A stretch of 64,000 nucleotides of DNA from Hymenobacter guriensis (GTDB lineage Bacteria > Bacteroidota > Bacteroidia > Cytophagales > Hymenobacteraceae). The notes under the pieces are model-generated. The model was not told the DNA's origin. It worked only from the letters and a program-made list of their open reading frames with translations, and searched no databases. Both the position numbers and the translations under genes were made by a program. The DNA lies in NCBI RefSeq assembly GCF_015773195.1, contig NZ_JADWYK010000010.1, positions 62,001 to 126,000 on the forward strand, written 5' to 3'. The number at the start of each line of letters is the position of its first letter. Position 1 is the stretch's first letter. Below are positions 1 through 8,583 of the stretch, piece after piece.

Positions 1-254
1 GACGGATAGGCGTGCAGCATTCTGTCCAGGGTAGTGGCGTTTTCCTTTTTGCTTACCCGATAACAGTCCCCGATTGCACGGTCACGGAAGCTCAGATACC
101 AAATCCCCCAATAAAGGTCTCTGCAATAGCATTCACTATTTGGGTCTAATACTTCACTATCCAAATCAAAGTCACGAAGCAGCCGATAATGTGCCTGCAC
201 CAGCTCAGCCAGGGAAGTACCAGCATAAACAAACTGGCCTTTATGTTCAGACAT
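1..254 (-). CDS. Hypothetical protein, 3' end outside the window
   Basis: An open frame starts at ATG 254-252 and runs leftward off the window edge without a stop (84 complete codons). It begins MSEHKGQFVYAGTSLAELVQ and has mixed, protein-like composition with several aromatic residues and a tyrosine/tryptophan-rich stretch near residues 47-58. I do not recognise a family. It is transcribed in the same direction as the next gene, whose stop lies 14 bases upstream of its start, so the two may share a transcript. The start is the first ATG after that stop; no better alternative is visible. Confidence 0.55.
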   Translation of the reverse strand, partial: MSEHKGQFVYAGTSLAELVQAHYRLLRDFDLDSEVLDPNSECYCRDLYWGIWYLSFRDRAIGDCYRVSKKENATTLDRMLHAYP

Positions 255-268
255 AGTATGCAAGTGGG

Positions 269-1195
269 TTAAGGCGTAGCCACGCGGTAGCTTAGCGCGA
301 GCTTGAATGCCGGGCCATTATTGATGTGAGGGTTCACCGGCGTGGGCTCCTGACCCAGGCCGATGTAGTCGATGGTCGCGGGCCACTGGTCGTTCTGCTC
401 GAATACATCGAGGCGGCGGGTCACGGCGTAGGCCGCCGTGGCCCGCAGCGCCCAGTGCGAGCTGAGGTAGGTTTCCGCGAACAGGCCGTAGTGCCCTTGC
501 TGGTACTGGAAATAGCGGTTGCTCGCCTGCAGGCGGTAGGCCGTGTTGATGCCGTTGAGGTTGAAGCCGACGGCTACCCGCGGCGAAGCCGCGTAGCTCA
601 GGGTAAAGGTCGTGGGCAAGTCGCCAAAGGCCCGCCAGCGCCGGCCGAGTTGCCAGTCCAGACCGAGCAGCACCACATACTGGGGGCCATAGAATTGCTG
701 CCGGTATCCCAGGGTAAGGCGGTACGCTCGGCGGGCATTGCGGCGGTAGCCGGCCCGCACCACGCCGCCCCAGGTAAGGTCGGCCGCGCGCACGTGGCGC
801 AGGTCCGAGTTCAGCGCCGGCAGCGCCAGGGCCGTCAGCTCCAGCTGCGGCGACACGCGGTACCGGTAGCCAACCAAGGGCAACAGGCCGGTTACGCTGG
901 CCACGGGGAAGCCAGGGCGTTCCCCGCTGAAGCGCAGGTGCTCCAGACTCAGGCCGACCAACATACTCCGGCTGCTGTCGGCCGACGCCAGCACCGGCAG
1001 TATCAGGTTGGCCCGGTACACGTCGGCACGGAAGGAGCGAGGGGCATCGCCGGCCAGCTGAAGTGGCAACACTTCATAACTCAGGCCCAGGCCTTCGGCG
1101 TAACCTTGCGCCTGGCTTGCCAGGGGCAGCAGGGAGCAAAAGGCGGCGCTCAGGCAACCCGCAAATCGAGCTACAGTCATGGAAAGATTAGACAC
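269..1195 (-). CDS. DUF6268-type outer-membrane beta-barrel protein
   Basis: 308 residues. A signal peptide is obvious (hydrophobic core at about residues 10-28, cleavage after ASQAQ). The rest is alternating short hydrophobic strands rich in Tyr, Arg and Leu, ending in an aromatic-containing strand (FKLALSYRVATP), as in a beta-barrel. The phrases RADVYRANLILPVL and GYRYRVSPQLELTALALPALNSDLR resemble DUF6268 proteins of Bacteroidota, which are predicted outer-membrane barrels of unknown role. A complementary frame of similar length (326-1252, +) has low-complexity Gln/Gly/Arg composition and is taken as a shadow. A hairpin terminator lies upstream at 1279-1305, so this gene probably has its own promoter. 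Confidence 0.75.
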   Translation of the reverse strand: MSNLSMTVARFAGCLSAAFCSLLPLASQAQGYAEGLGLSYEVLPLQLAGDAPRSFRADVYRANLILPVLASADSSRSMLVGLSLEHLRFSGERPGFPVASVTGLLPLVGYRYRVSPQLELTALALPALNSDLRHVRAADLTWGGVVRAGYRRNARRAYRLTLGYRQQFYGPQYVVLLGLDWQLGRRWRAFGDLPTTFTLSYAASPRVAVGFNLNGINTAYRLQASNRYFQYQQGHYGLFAETYLSSHWALRATAAYAVTRRLDVFEQNDQWPATIDYIGLGQEPTPVNPHINNGPAFKLALSYRVATP

Positions 1196-1278
1196 CTTAT
1201 TATAAGGAGTAGTGACGGAGGTAACGGCCCATCCCGGGCGTTTGGATTCTGAGCAAAGGTAATGGCAGCCTACCTATC

Positions 1279-1305
1279 TCCCAGGCGGGACCAACCCGCC
1301 TGGGA
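1279..1305 (-). terminator. Hairpin terminator after the 1315-1614 gene
   Basis: A perfect 11-bp inverted repeat (TCCCAGGCGGG / CCCGCCTGGGA) with a 5-base loop sits 10 bases beyond the stop of the leftward gene at 1315-1614 and before the DUF6268 gene. It probably separates the two transcription units. The U-run is weak. Confidence 0.6.
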
Positions 1306-1314
1306 AAGCCCGCG

Positions 1315-1614
1315 CTAGGACTCGTCGATATAAAAAAGGTGATTCGTACCAGGCAGAAAAGCCCGGCCCGGCCGGGTCTTTACCCGAAACAGGTCAATGG
1401 CGCCGGCGCCGGCTTTTCGGGCGGCGTGGTAGAACTTCTCGTAGTCCCACCCTGCGGCGGCATCGTGCAGCACCGGGTTGTGCATGCGCACCTGGCTGTT
1501 CATGATGCGAAACGCCTGGCTTTCTTCCCACGCCGTGAGCTGGCGCAGCGGCTCAAATGTGAAGCCACGAAAGCGAAACGGCAAAGGCTGCTGTACTGGT
1601 TGGTTGCTATCCAT
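1315..1614 (-). CDS. Small hypothetical protein
   Basis: 99 residues starting MDSNQPVQQPLPFRFRGF. It has no signal peptide or membrane segment, and is acidic/basic mixed with a Trp-containing middle (GWDYEKFYHAARKAGAG). No family is recognised. It lies 28 bases downstream of the next leftward 99-residue gene (1643-1942), and a hairpin follows its stop, so it is probably the last gene of a small operon. The complementary frame is an arginine-rich shadow. Confidence 0.5.
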   Translation of the reverse strand: MDSNQPVQQPLPFRFRGFTFEPLRQLTAWEESQAFRIMNSQVRMHNPVLHDAAAGWDYEKFYHAARKAGAGAIDLFRVKTRPGRAFLPGTNHLFYIDES

Positions 1615-1642
1615 ATTTGAGAAATAAGGAAACTGGCCGGCT

Positions 1643-1942
1643 TTAGGCGTTGGGGTTGCGTTGCTTACGGGCCTGCATGAGGTCCTTCATCATTGCTTCG
1701 AGTTCGTTGGTACCGCTGAATAATGCCAGGTGAAAGAACGTGGGCTTCAGCCCATACAGATGCTGCATTTCCTTGAATAGGGCCTTGGCTTTGCGCGGGC
1801 CAGCCTTGAACTGGTGAGCTACATCCTCGGCAGTGATGTACTGCCCGGACGCAATGATGAGCGCGTTCTGGCTCAGACCCGTAGCCGTTGGCTGCTGGGT
1901 GGTAGCCGGGTTTAGCTTCTGGTTTTTTACACTAGATGGCAT
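1643..1942 (-). CDS. Small hypothetical protein, possibly helix-turn-helix-like
   Basis: 99 residues. The N-terminal 25 residues are Gln/Thr/Ser-rich and look disordered. Residues 35-60 (YITAEDVAHQFKAGPRKAKA) have the rhythm of a helix-turn-helix (helix, tight turn, basic helix), but this is only a visual impression. The C-terminus is basic (MQARKQRNPNA). Same strand and close spacing as 1315-1614 suggest co-transcription. No family is recognised. Confidence 0.5.
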   Translation of the reverse strand: MPSSVKNQKLNPATTQQPTATGLSQNALIIASGQYITAEDVAHQFKAGPRKAKALFKEMQHLYGLKPTFFHLALFSGTNELEAMMKDLMQARKQRNPNA

Positions 1943-2006
1943 ACTGAACGTGTTGGTTTACTGTTTGTTGGTATATGTAGCCTGCTGCCTGCTACTTGCG
2001 CCATAG

Positions 2007-2612
2007 CTAGTCTTCTGCTTGGACTACTTCCTCCTGCGGGTATTCCGGTATCCAATCGGTTGGGTCTAATATTCCGCCCAGTAGCTCCTGTACCCGGGCC
2101 TGTCCTTGCTCCTGGCCCAGGTCATCGAAATCGACAATTTCCACCTGCACCCCCGGCCGAGTCGATACCACTTCTGCCGCGCCCCCAGATACGGCAATCA
2201 CTACATCGGGCTGCCGGGCCACCAGGTCGAAAGCTTCCACGGTTTCACTGCTTACCTCTACGGCCGGGTCACTGGGACGCCAGAAAATGGGCAGCGGGGA
2301 GAAATCAAGAAGCCACGTCGGCTCGACTTCTTCGGTAGCGTCCTCGCCCAGGGTATCGAGCTTTTCCAGGTAAGGCGTCACCAGCTCGCCCAGCAAGTCG
2401 GCTACGCTGTCGAGGTGGTCGATGAGAAACGCCGGGGCGGCCTGCGTCTCCAGCGTGGCGCTCAGCTGACGCAGCAATTGCTGCTGGCGGCGCACCAGGG
2501 CCAAATCGTACAGACTGCGGGCCTGAGGAACTAGCGGCGGCATTTGCTTGGCCCAGGCCGGCATGGAGGCTGGCAGGGTGTGGGGTCGCACAATAGTAGG
2601 AACGGAAAACAA
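2007..2612 (-). CDS. Hypothetical acidic protein; annotated start lies in a Tn3-type end
   Basis: Up to 201 residues, strongly acidic in the C-terminal half (EEVEPTW, PQEEVVQAED), no signal peptide, family not recognised. The longest frame starts at 2612, but its first ten codons (MFSVPTIVRP) are the transposon-type inverted end at 2582-2622 read on the minus strand. The native start is therefore more likely the next Met (MPAWAKQMPPL), at 2564, giving 185 residues. Either the upstream end of this gene was replaced by transposon DNA, or the transposon end supplies the start. It is followed by the two 99-residue genes on the same strand. Confidence 0.5.
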   Translation of the reverse strand: MFSVPTIVRPHTLPASMPAWAKQMPPLVPQARSLYDLALVRRQQQLLRQLSATLETQAAPAFLIDHLDSVADLLGELVTPYLEKLDTLGEDATEEVEPTWLLDFSPLPIFWRPSDPAVEVSSETVEAFDLVARQPDVVIAVSGGAAEVVSTRPGVQVEIVDFDDLGQEQGQARVQELLGGILDPTDWIPEYPQEEVVQAED

Positions 2613-2622
2613 CGGTAGGGAA
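2582..2622 (+). repeat. Tn3-family-like terminal inverted repeat (solo copy)
   Basis: Begins GGGGTCGCACAATAG and contains GGAACGGAAAACAACGGTAGGG. It fits the pattern of Tn3-family ends (GGGG at the tip, GGAACGnAAAAC and ACGTTA-type inner block). It closely matches the end at 5200-5240 in the same orientation, but is three bases shorter in the ATA repeat and has point differences. No transposase adjoins this copy directly. Confidence 0.65.
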
Positions 2623-2901
2623 ATTCAACGAGCTATTTTTAGGCTCTTTACATCAGCGGGGGCTAAAACTGCTTTAAGCCCTTTGCGGCCCGCTGTGTTA
2701 GTTGAGCGGTTGCTCAGACGTGGTTTCTCGCCGTATTGCACATTGTATTGACGAAGCGATGACCCTGCGCACTACCGCGGGTGCCGCGTCGTGGCCTAGT
2801 GTCAAGCCGCAGCCTGCTGGAAAACATTTTTTGCGGGCTGGTGTGATATAGCGACCGGGAGCGCGAACAATTAGGCAGAACACACCAACCTGCCTGCCCT
2901 T

Positions 2902-3936
2902 ATGATGTCGTCCAAATTCGTCGCCACCTTGCTGCTGGGCTTGGGCCTTAGCACGGCTGCCCAGGCCCAGGATTTCCTGGCTTACTTCCACGGCAACCGT
3001 GACAGTCTGGTGGCCGCCGCCACCCGCATGGTGCACACCCCGCCCCCAGCGTTTACCGCCCCGCCGCCCCCCGCCGCCCTGGCACCGGCAGCCGCCTACC
3101 CACTGCGGCACCGCTACTTCAAGGCCCGCGACGGGGGGCGTTTGCACACCGCCCGGTACGGCCGCCGCTCTCCCCACACCATCCTGTTGCTGCACGGCGT
3201 GGGGGCCAGTGGTGCCGCGCTGCACGAGGCCGCCGGTCGACTGCAGCAAGCGACCGGTGCCGAAGTGTACGCCCTCGACCTGCGCGGGCATGGCCGCTCG
3301 ACCGGCCGGGCCGGCGATGTGGACTACATCGGGCAGTACGCCGATGACGTAGCCGACGTGGTGGCGGCCCTCCGGCGCGACAAGCCCCAGGGCAAGCTCG
3401 TGCTGGCCGGGCACAGCATGGGCGGGGGCATTGCCCTGCGTTACGGGCAGCAGGCCGGCCCCCGGGTAGACGGCCTGCTGCTGCTGGCCCCGCTGCTGGG
3501 CCACGACTCGCCGGCCTTGGCCGCCGCGCCCCGGCCGGCCGGCCCCGCCACCGCCAGCGGCCCCGATTTCATGCGCGTGCATATCGGGCGTATCATTGGG
3601 CTGAAAATGCTGAACAGCGTGCAACTGCACCAGCACGATAGCCTGCCCGTGCTCTTCCTCAACGTCCCGCCCGCCGCGCCGCTGCGGCACTATTCGTATC
3701 GCGCCAACGCCAGCATGGCCCCCGAGCACTACGCCGCCGGCCTGCGGGCCGTGACCGGGCCCCTGCTGGTGCTGGTGGGCGGGCAGGACGAGGTGTTTGC
3801 CGCCGCGGCCCAGCGCCGGGCCGTGCAGGCACACAGCCGCGGACAGGTGGAAGTGGTGGCCGGGGCCAGCCACAACGGCCTTTGCCGCGAGGCCCGCACG
3901 TTCCAGGTGGTCCGGGAGTGGTTTGCCCGCCTGTAG
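2902..3936 (+). CDS. Secreted alpha/beta hydrolase (monoacylglycerol-lipase-like)
   Basis: 344 residues with a signal peptide (cleavage after AAQAQ, about residue 23), then an Ala/Pro-rich linker to about residue 65. The alpha/beta-hydrolase fold follows: oxyanion loop LLHGVG (96-101), LDLRGHGRS (125-132), nucleophile Ser172 in GHSMGG, probable acid Asp296 in GGQDEVF and His324 in GASHNGL, so the catalytic triad looks complete. Family members hydrolyse acyl esters; the substrate cannot be told. The stop is 3 bases before the sigma-factor start, so it heads a three-gene operon with the ECF sigma factor and a membrane protein. GC is very high. A long complementary frame (2698-4005) is a shadow. 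Confidence 0.85.
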   Translation: MMSSKFVATLLLGLGLSTAAQAQDFLAYFHGNRDSLVAAATRMVHTPPPAFTAPPPPAALAPAAAYPLRHRYFKARDGGRLHTARYGRRSPHTILLLHGVGASGAALHEAAGRLQQATGAEVYALDLRGHGRSTGRAGDVDYIGQYADDVADVVAALRRDKPQGKLVLAGHSMGGGIALRYGQQAGPRVDGLLLLAPLLGHDSPALAAAPRPAGPATASGPDFMRVHIGRIIGLKMLNSVQLHQHDSLPVLFLNVPPAAPLRHYSYRANASMAPEHYAAGLRAVTGPLLVLVGGQDEVFAAAAQRRAVQAHSRGQVEVVAGASHNGLCREARTFQVVREWFARL

Positions 3937-3939
3937 CCC

Positions 3940-4449
3940 ATGACAGCTGCCCCCACTCCGCAGCAGTTCCCGGCCTGGCTGGCGCAGCACCGCGGCATCT
4001 TGCACAAAGTAGCCCGCGCCTACTGCCGGGACGAAGACGACCGGCAGGACTTATTACAGGAAATGCTGCTGCGGCTGTGGCAGGCGCTGCCGCGCTACAA
4101 CCCGGCCCAAGCGGCCGCCTCCACCTGGGTGTACCGGGTGGCGCTGAACACGGCCATCTCGTTCTACCGCCAGCACGCCGCCCGCCACGCCGCCCGCGCC
4201 CCCCTGCCCGCCGAGGTGCCTCAGCCCCCCGAGGCGGAGGCCCCCGAGCGGGAGCAGCAGCTGCGCCAGCTGGAGCAGTTCATCGACGAGTTGCGCGAGC
4301 TGGACAAGGCGCTGATGCTGCTGTACCTGGAAAGCAAGAGCCACGCTGACATTGCCGACATCCTGGGCATTTCGGTAAGCAACGTGGCCACCAAAGTGAG
4401 CCGAATCAAAGAGCACCTGCGCCAACGCTTCGCGCGCCAACCCGCCTGA
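3940..4449 (+). CDS. ECF-type RNA polymerase sigma factor
   Basis: 169 residues. The sigma-70 region 2 lies at about 15-85 (ARAYCRDEDDRQDLLQEMLLRLW, then ASTWVYRVALNTAISFYR) and region 4 at about 110-165 (LDKALMLLYLESKSHADIADILGISVSNVATKVSRIKEHL, a helix-turn-helix). This is the two-domain arrangement of extracytoplasmic-function sigma factors. It starts 3 bases after the hydrolase stop and 5 bases before the next gene, indicating one operon. Its partner may be the downstream membrane protein, which would make that an anti-sigma-like regulator (inference). Confidence 0.9.
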   Translation: MTAAPTPQQFPAWLAQHRGILHKVARAYCRDEDDRQDLLQEMLLRLWQALPRYNPAQAAASTWVYRVALNTAISFYRQHAARHAARAPLPAEVPQPPEAEAPEREQQLRQLEQFIDELRELDKALMLLYLESKSHADIADILGISVSNVATKVSRIKEHLRQRFARQPA

Positions 4450-4454
4450 CGACC

Positions 4455-5123
4455 ATGCAAAACGACGATTTTCAACACCTCTGGCAGCAAACTCAGGCCG
4501 CTGCCGATGCTCCGCTGCCCGCCCTGCCCCCGTCAGCAGCGGTCCTGCCGCCTCTGGCCCGCGTGCTGGGGCCGCTACGGCCGGCCAAGCTGGTGGGCGT
4601 GCTGCTGGGCCTGGTCTGGGTGGCCGCCGTTGACCTGCTGCTCTACCGCGTCTGGGCCGTCGCCAGCCCATTTTTCCTGACATCAGCCGCCGTGCAGGTG
4701 CTGCTGACCAAGCTGATGATGGGCCTCTATTTGTATCAACTGGTGCTTGTGCAGCGCGTCGATGCGGGGCAGTCGGTGATGACGGCGCAGCGGCGGGTGG
4801 CCCGACTGCAAGCCTCCACGCTGTGGGTGGTGCGCCTGGGCTTTCTGCAGCTGCCCGCCTGGACGACGTTCTTCTGGACCGAGGGGCTGCTACGGGCGGC
4901 TGCCCCCTGGCAACTGGCGCTGCTGCTGGGCACCACGCTGCTGTTCACCCTGGCCGCCGGCTGGCTGTTCGTCAACGTGCGCTACCAAAACCGTCACCGG
5001 CGCTGGTTCCGGCTGCTGTTCCGTGGCCCTGAGTGGGACCCACTCGTACGGGCCATGCACCTGCTCGAACAAACCGAAGATTACCCAGCGGACCCTTCGG
5101 CCAACCCCAGCCGCCAGGGCTGA
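4455..5123 (+). CDS. Membrane protein, possible anti-sigma partner
   Basis: 222 residues. An N-terminal cytoplasmic stretch of about 45 residues begins MQNDDFQHLWQQTQ. About four hydrophobic segments follow (approximately 46-68, 74-100, 120-140 and 148-172), then a basic, soluble tail. No zinc-binding HxxxCxxC motif is present. The position directly after an ECF sigma gene suggests a regulatory or sensing role, but no family assignment is possible. It ends about 75 bases before the Tn3-type end at 5200. Confidence 0.7.
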   Translation: MQNDDFQHLWQQTQAAADAPLPALPPSAAVLPPLARVLGPLRPAKLVGVLLGLVWVAAVDLLLYRVWAVASPFFLTSAAVQVLLTKLMMGLYLYQLVLVQRVDAGQSVMTAQRRVARLQASTLWVVRLGFLQLPAWTTFFWTEGLLRAAAPWQLALLLGTTLLFTLAAGWLFVNVRYQNRHRRWFRLLFRGPEWDPLVRAMHLLEQTEDYPADPSANPSRQG

Positions 5124-5199
5124 CGGGCAGGGAGCGCCCTGGAGCTGACATCGGAGGCTGGCGTGTTGGGACCGGGTAGTGCCCGTTGCCACCGGATAC

Positions 5200-5240
5200 G
5201 GGGACGCACAATAATAGTAGGAACGGAAAACAACGTTAGG
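5200..5240 (+). repeat. Tn3-family terminal inverted repeat
   Basis: Starts GGGGACGCACAATAATAG and contains GGAACGGAAAACAACGTTAGGG, the classical Tn3-family end pattern. The transposase stop codon (TAA 5238-5236) lies inside it, as is usual for elements in which tnpA runs to the end. It is in the same orientation as the related end at 2582-2622. Confidence 0.8.
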
Positions 5241-7788
5241 GAAATTCGACCAGCTGTTCCTGCCAGTTGGCCAGGTTGCGGAGCGGCCGTAGCTCGCCGG
5301 CGGCCACGCGTTCGGGCAGCGTGAAGTCGTAGCGGCCGAGCATGTTGACGTGTTCGTGCAGCAGGGGTGAGAGCCGGGCCACGTCGCCGGGTTCCGGGGC
5401 TTCTTCTGTGGCTTGGTGCTCTTCCAGGGCTTGTTGCAGATACCGGGTGTTCCACAGCACCACGGCGTTGACGACCAAGCCGAGCGCCCCCAGCTGGTCC
5501 TCCATGCCCTCGCGGTAGCGTTGGCGCAGTTCGCCCTTCTTGCCGTGAAAGACGGCCCGGGCCACGGCGTGCCGCCCCTCGCCCCGGTTGAGCTGCACCA
5601 GGATGCGCCGGCGGTAGGCCTCGTCCTGCACGTAGGCCAGCAGGTACAGCGTTTTCTCCACCCGGCCCAGTTCCGCGACGGCCCGCCCGAGGCCCGAGAG
5701 GGCACCCGCCCGCTGCAGGGTACGCATGACGGCGGTGGCTTTGACCTTGCCGAGTTTGAGCGAGCCGGCCAGGCGCAGCATGTCGTCCCAGTGCTCGGCG
5801 ATGAGCCGGGCATTGACCACGTGGCGGCCCAACTCGTTGAGGGGGCCGTAATCGTCTTCCTTTTCCAACCGCCAGAAGCGCTGGTCCGCCAGGTCGGCCA
5901 GGCGGGGGCTGAAGCGGTAGCCCAGCAGCGCAAACAAGCCGAACACCACTTCGCTAAAGCCGTGCGTGTCGGTCATGATTTCGCGCGGGTCCAGGCTCGT
6001 TTGCTGTTCCAGGAGCCCGGCCAGCAAGAACAGGGAGTCGCGCAGGGTGCCGGGAATGACGATGCCGTGGAAGCCGGAGAACTGGTCGCTGGTGAAATTG
6101 TAGTAGGTGATGCCGCGCTCGGCCGCGTAGTATTTGCGGTTCCAGCCCGCGTGAATCGTGCGCACGGGCACCACGAAGCGCATGCCGTCGGCGGAAGCCA
6201 CTTCCCCGCCGCCCCAGTGCTGCGCCAGGGGCAGCTGCGCCTGGGCGTCGACCAGCCGGGCGTTGGCGGCCGTGAGCGTTTCCACCCGCAGGTAGTTGTG
6301 CTGCACCCAGACCAAGTGCGGCAGTGTCAGGGCCGGCACCTCGGGCCGGGCGACGCTTTTCAGGCCAATGTTGCAGGCCTGCGCCAGCAGGACCGCGCAG
6401 AGGCTGAGCGGCAGGTCGGCCGTGGCCGGCTGGCCATCTGCCAGGTGCGTAAAGGCTCCTGTAAAGTCGGTGAAGGCCGCCACTTCCAGCAGCAGGGCCG
6501 CCAGCTCGACGGGCGGCAGGCGGGCACTCAGTTGCTGGCGCAGGCGCGTGAGGCCGGCCGATTCGGCTTGCGCGGCCAGGGGGGTGAGCACGATGTAGGG
6601 TTGCCCGTCTTCTTCCAGCACCTGCAAGGCGGTGTTGTCGGCCAGGTTCGCCCCCACTTCTTGGTAAGCGGCGCGCACCTGCTGGCGAAGGCGGTCCAAT
6701 TCCACGGCCGGGTCGGTGGAGCGGTCCAGGGCGCGGGCCACGGCCTCGCGGGCGGATTCCTAGGCCTCGCCGCGCAGCAATTCGGCCCGCGGGTCCCCAT
6801 ACCGCTCACTCGCGGGCGCAAAGACCTCGCGACGGCGCAGGGCCTGGTGCAGTCGGTCGAGTACGCACAGGGTATATGCCTGCGGATTCACCTCGCCTTT
6901 GGCCGAAAAGACCCGCCGCGCCCAACTTTTGGGCACCACCGCACGCGGGGCCGCGGCCCACTTGGGCCGGCACCGGCCCCCGGCTTCCTGGGCTTGCAGA
7001 AAGTGCCAGGCCGCGAGCAGGGACTGGGCCGAGGGCGTTCCCTGCAGGGAAATGCCAGCCAGCAGCGCCGGCAGAAAGCGCCGGACCGAGGCGTAGCTGC
7101 CGCTGAGCACTTGCAGGGCGGGGTCCTCGTCGCTGGCCAGGTGTTGCACGACCTCGGCGGCGGCCCGCAATTGGGCTTCGCCCACGGTGTCCAGCACCTG
7201 CTGGCGCAGGGACGCGGCCGGCACCCCGTCGTCGAGCAGCAGCTGCACGGCCTGCTGCAAGACCAGCGCCGCCGCGTCCAGGTCTTTGAGCGTGCGCAGC
7301 CGCTCGCGCCGGCGGCGGGTCTCCCCGCGCAGGGCCAGCGTGGTCATCAAGTTGTCGAACAGGTCGAGCACGTCGTCGGTGGCTGTGCGCTCCAGGGTTT
7401 GCACAAACACGAGCAAGGTGGCGTGGCGGCGCTCTTCGCCCAGGCGTCCCAGCGGCTGCGCCCAGGCCAGTTGGGCGTGCCGGGCCAGGCGCGCCAACCG
7501 CGCTTCCGGCAAATCCTGGACCGGCACCGTGCTAACGCCCACCGCCCGAATCTGGTCCAGGCGCCGCAGGGCGGCCACCAGGGCCGGGGCCGACACGCGG
7601 GTGGGCGAAGTGCGCAGCACCTCCAACGGGGTCAGCCGCTCCCCGGGCGAGGCAACCAGCAGCGCATCCAACTGGTCGCGCTGCGCACCGCTGAGGCGCG
7701 CCTGCAGCTGACGGTAGAGCGACCGGCCCGTGCTCTCCCGCACCCGCGCAATGAGCCGGGCCAGCAACGAGACGCCCGGCAACACCAC
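5236..7788 (-). pseudogene. tnpA: Tn3-family transposase, N-truncated and with an in-frame stop
   Basis: Two blocks in the same reading frame, 7788-6763 and 6759-5236, are separated by a single TAG at 6762-6760 (residues ...ELLRGEA stop ESAREAVARALDRS...). The C-terminal block holds the Tn3 catalytic core, with conserved stretches SADGMRFVVPVRT, MTDTHGFSEVVFGLF and LNRGEGRHA that carry the DDE residues. The N-terminal block begins at VVLPGVSLLARLIARVRES, equivalent to a point well inside normal Tn3 transposases of about 1,000 residues, because the MITE at 7789-8066 replaces everything upstream. The gene is thus doubly inactivated. No resolvase adjoins it. Confidence 0.85.
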
Positions 7789-8066
7789 GGCCTTCTTATA
7801 GCAGCCGGGGGATAAATTTACTGTAAGCAATTTCAAGCCAGGTTCAAAAAGCCGTAACTTATTGGTCCTTTAGAAATTAGAGCCTGTCAATCTAATAACT
7901 CAAAAAAATGAGGTTCAGAAAGGCAGTTCAAAAACAAACAGCTCTTTGGGTTATTGGGCCTAACTTTTTGACCCACACTAGAACAGCAAATGTTTTATAT
8001 TGAGCCACATGCAATATAGGATATATCCTTAGAGTAAATTTATCCCCCGGCTGCTATAAGAAGGCC
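7789..8066 (-). mobile_element. 278-bp MITE, copy 1
   Basis: No coding capacity. The ends are inverted repeats of about 35 bp, beginning GGCCTTCTTATAGCAGCC at the left and closing with its complement at the right (32 bp perfect inside the GGCC). GGCC on both sides may be a 4-bp target duplication or part of the repeat. The inside is AT-rich. By eye, the sequence matches the copy at 47996-48273 along its whole length in opposite orientation. It lies between a truncated Tn3 transposase and a truncated IS5 transposase. An open frame from a TTG codon near one end runs outward into tnpA. Confidence 0.85.
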
Positions 8067-8289
8067 ATCATAGCGGGTGGCTACGCGGCGAAACTGCTTG
8101 AGGCGGCTGGTGAGCTGCTCGACAGGATGGCGCTGGGCATAGCGGACCGCGTCGTAGGCGCGTGGGTGGAGACGCTTGCGCCGGGGCGTAATTAAGGTGC
8201 ATGTCCTGTGGGTGGCCAGGGCCGCGACAAGCGGGTCAGAATCATAGCCGCGGTCAGCCACGAAAAGGCCCGGGTAATACGCGACCACT
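8067..8289 (-). pseudogene. IS5-family transposase fragment (C-terminal part)
   Basis: The fragment reads about 73 residues including LFVADRGYDSD, TPRRKR, RAYDAVRYAQRHPVEQLTSRLK and FRRVATRYD. This is the C-terminal part of an IS5-type DDE transposase: the RGYDS block carries the second Asp and the RHxVE block the Glu. Both ends are cut, by the MITE at 8066 and by a GGCCTTGG-type end at 8290. It is a non-functional remnant. Confidence 0.8.
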
Positions 8290-8324
8290 GGCCTTGGTTA
8301 AAAGTTTGGTACAAAGGTTAAACG
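8290..8324 (+). repeat. GGCCTTGG-type inverted end, copy A
   Basis: 35 bases starting GGCCTTGGTTAAAAGTTTGG, identical to the left end of the cassette at 39056 and in the same orientation. The right-facing copy cuts the IS5 transposase. No matching inward partner is close by; the nearest left-facing copies are at 40165-40199 and 53289-53309. No transposase is visible beside it. Confidence 0.7.
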
Positions 8325-8583
8325 GCCGAGCTTTGAGTGGAATGGGTGCCGCTACAGGAAGCGTTCCTGTTTTACATAAAAGCACGTATCGGACCGCTGA
8401 TAGTCGACTCCTTCCAGCTTGTCCGCTTAGGTAGTGCCGGACTCCGGGTGGGGTAGGGAAGAGGCCGCCGATTCAACCCGAATGAAAGCAACTGTTTAAA
8501 TCTCCTTCTTCAACCAGCAGTCTTGTCGTCGAAGAAAGGGAATCGGTGTAGCTTCCGATCTAATACGCCTCTTCCTGTCTTGT

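Noticed and set aside
326-1252. 308-codon plus-strand frame opposite the DUF6268 gene
   Set aside because: Arg/Gln/Gly-rich shadow without a domain; the minus strand has a signal peptide and barrel pattern.
2698-4005. 435-codon minus-strand frame opposite the hydrolase gene
   Set aside because: Gly/His/Ala-rich shadow of a very GC-rich gene; the plus strand has a complete catalytic triad and a signal peptide.
5413-7815. 800-codon plus-strand frame opposite tnpA
   Set aside because: Low-complexity Gly/Gln/Ala composition; the minus strand encodes clear Tn3 transposase motifs.
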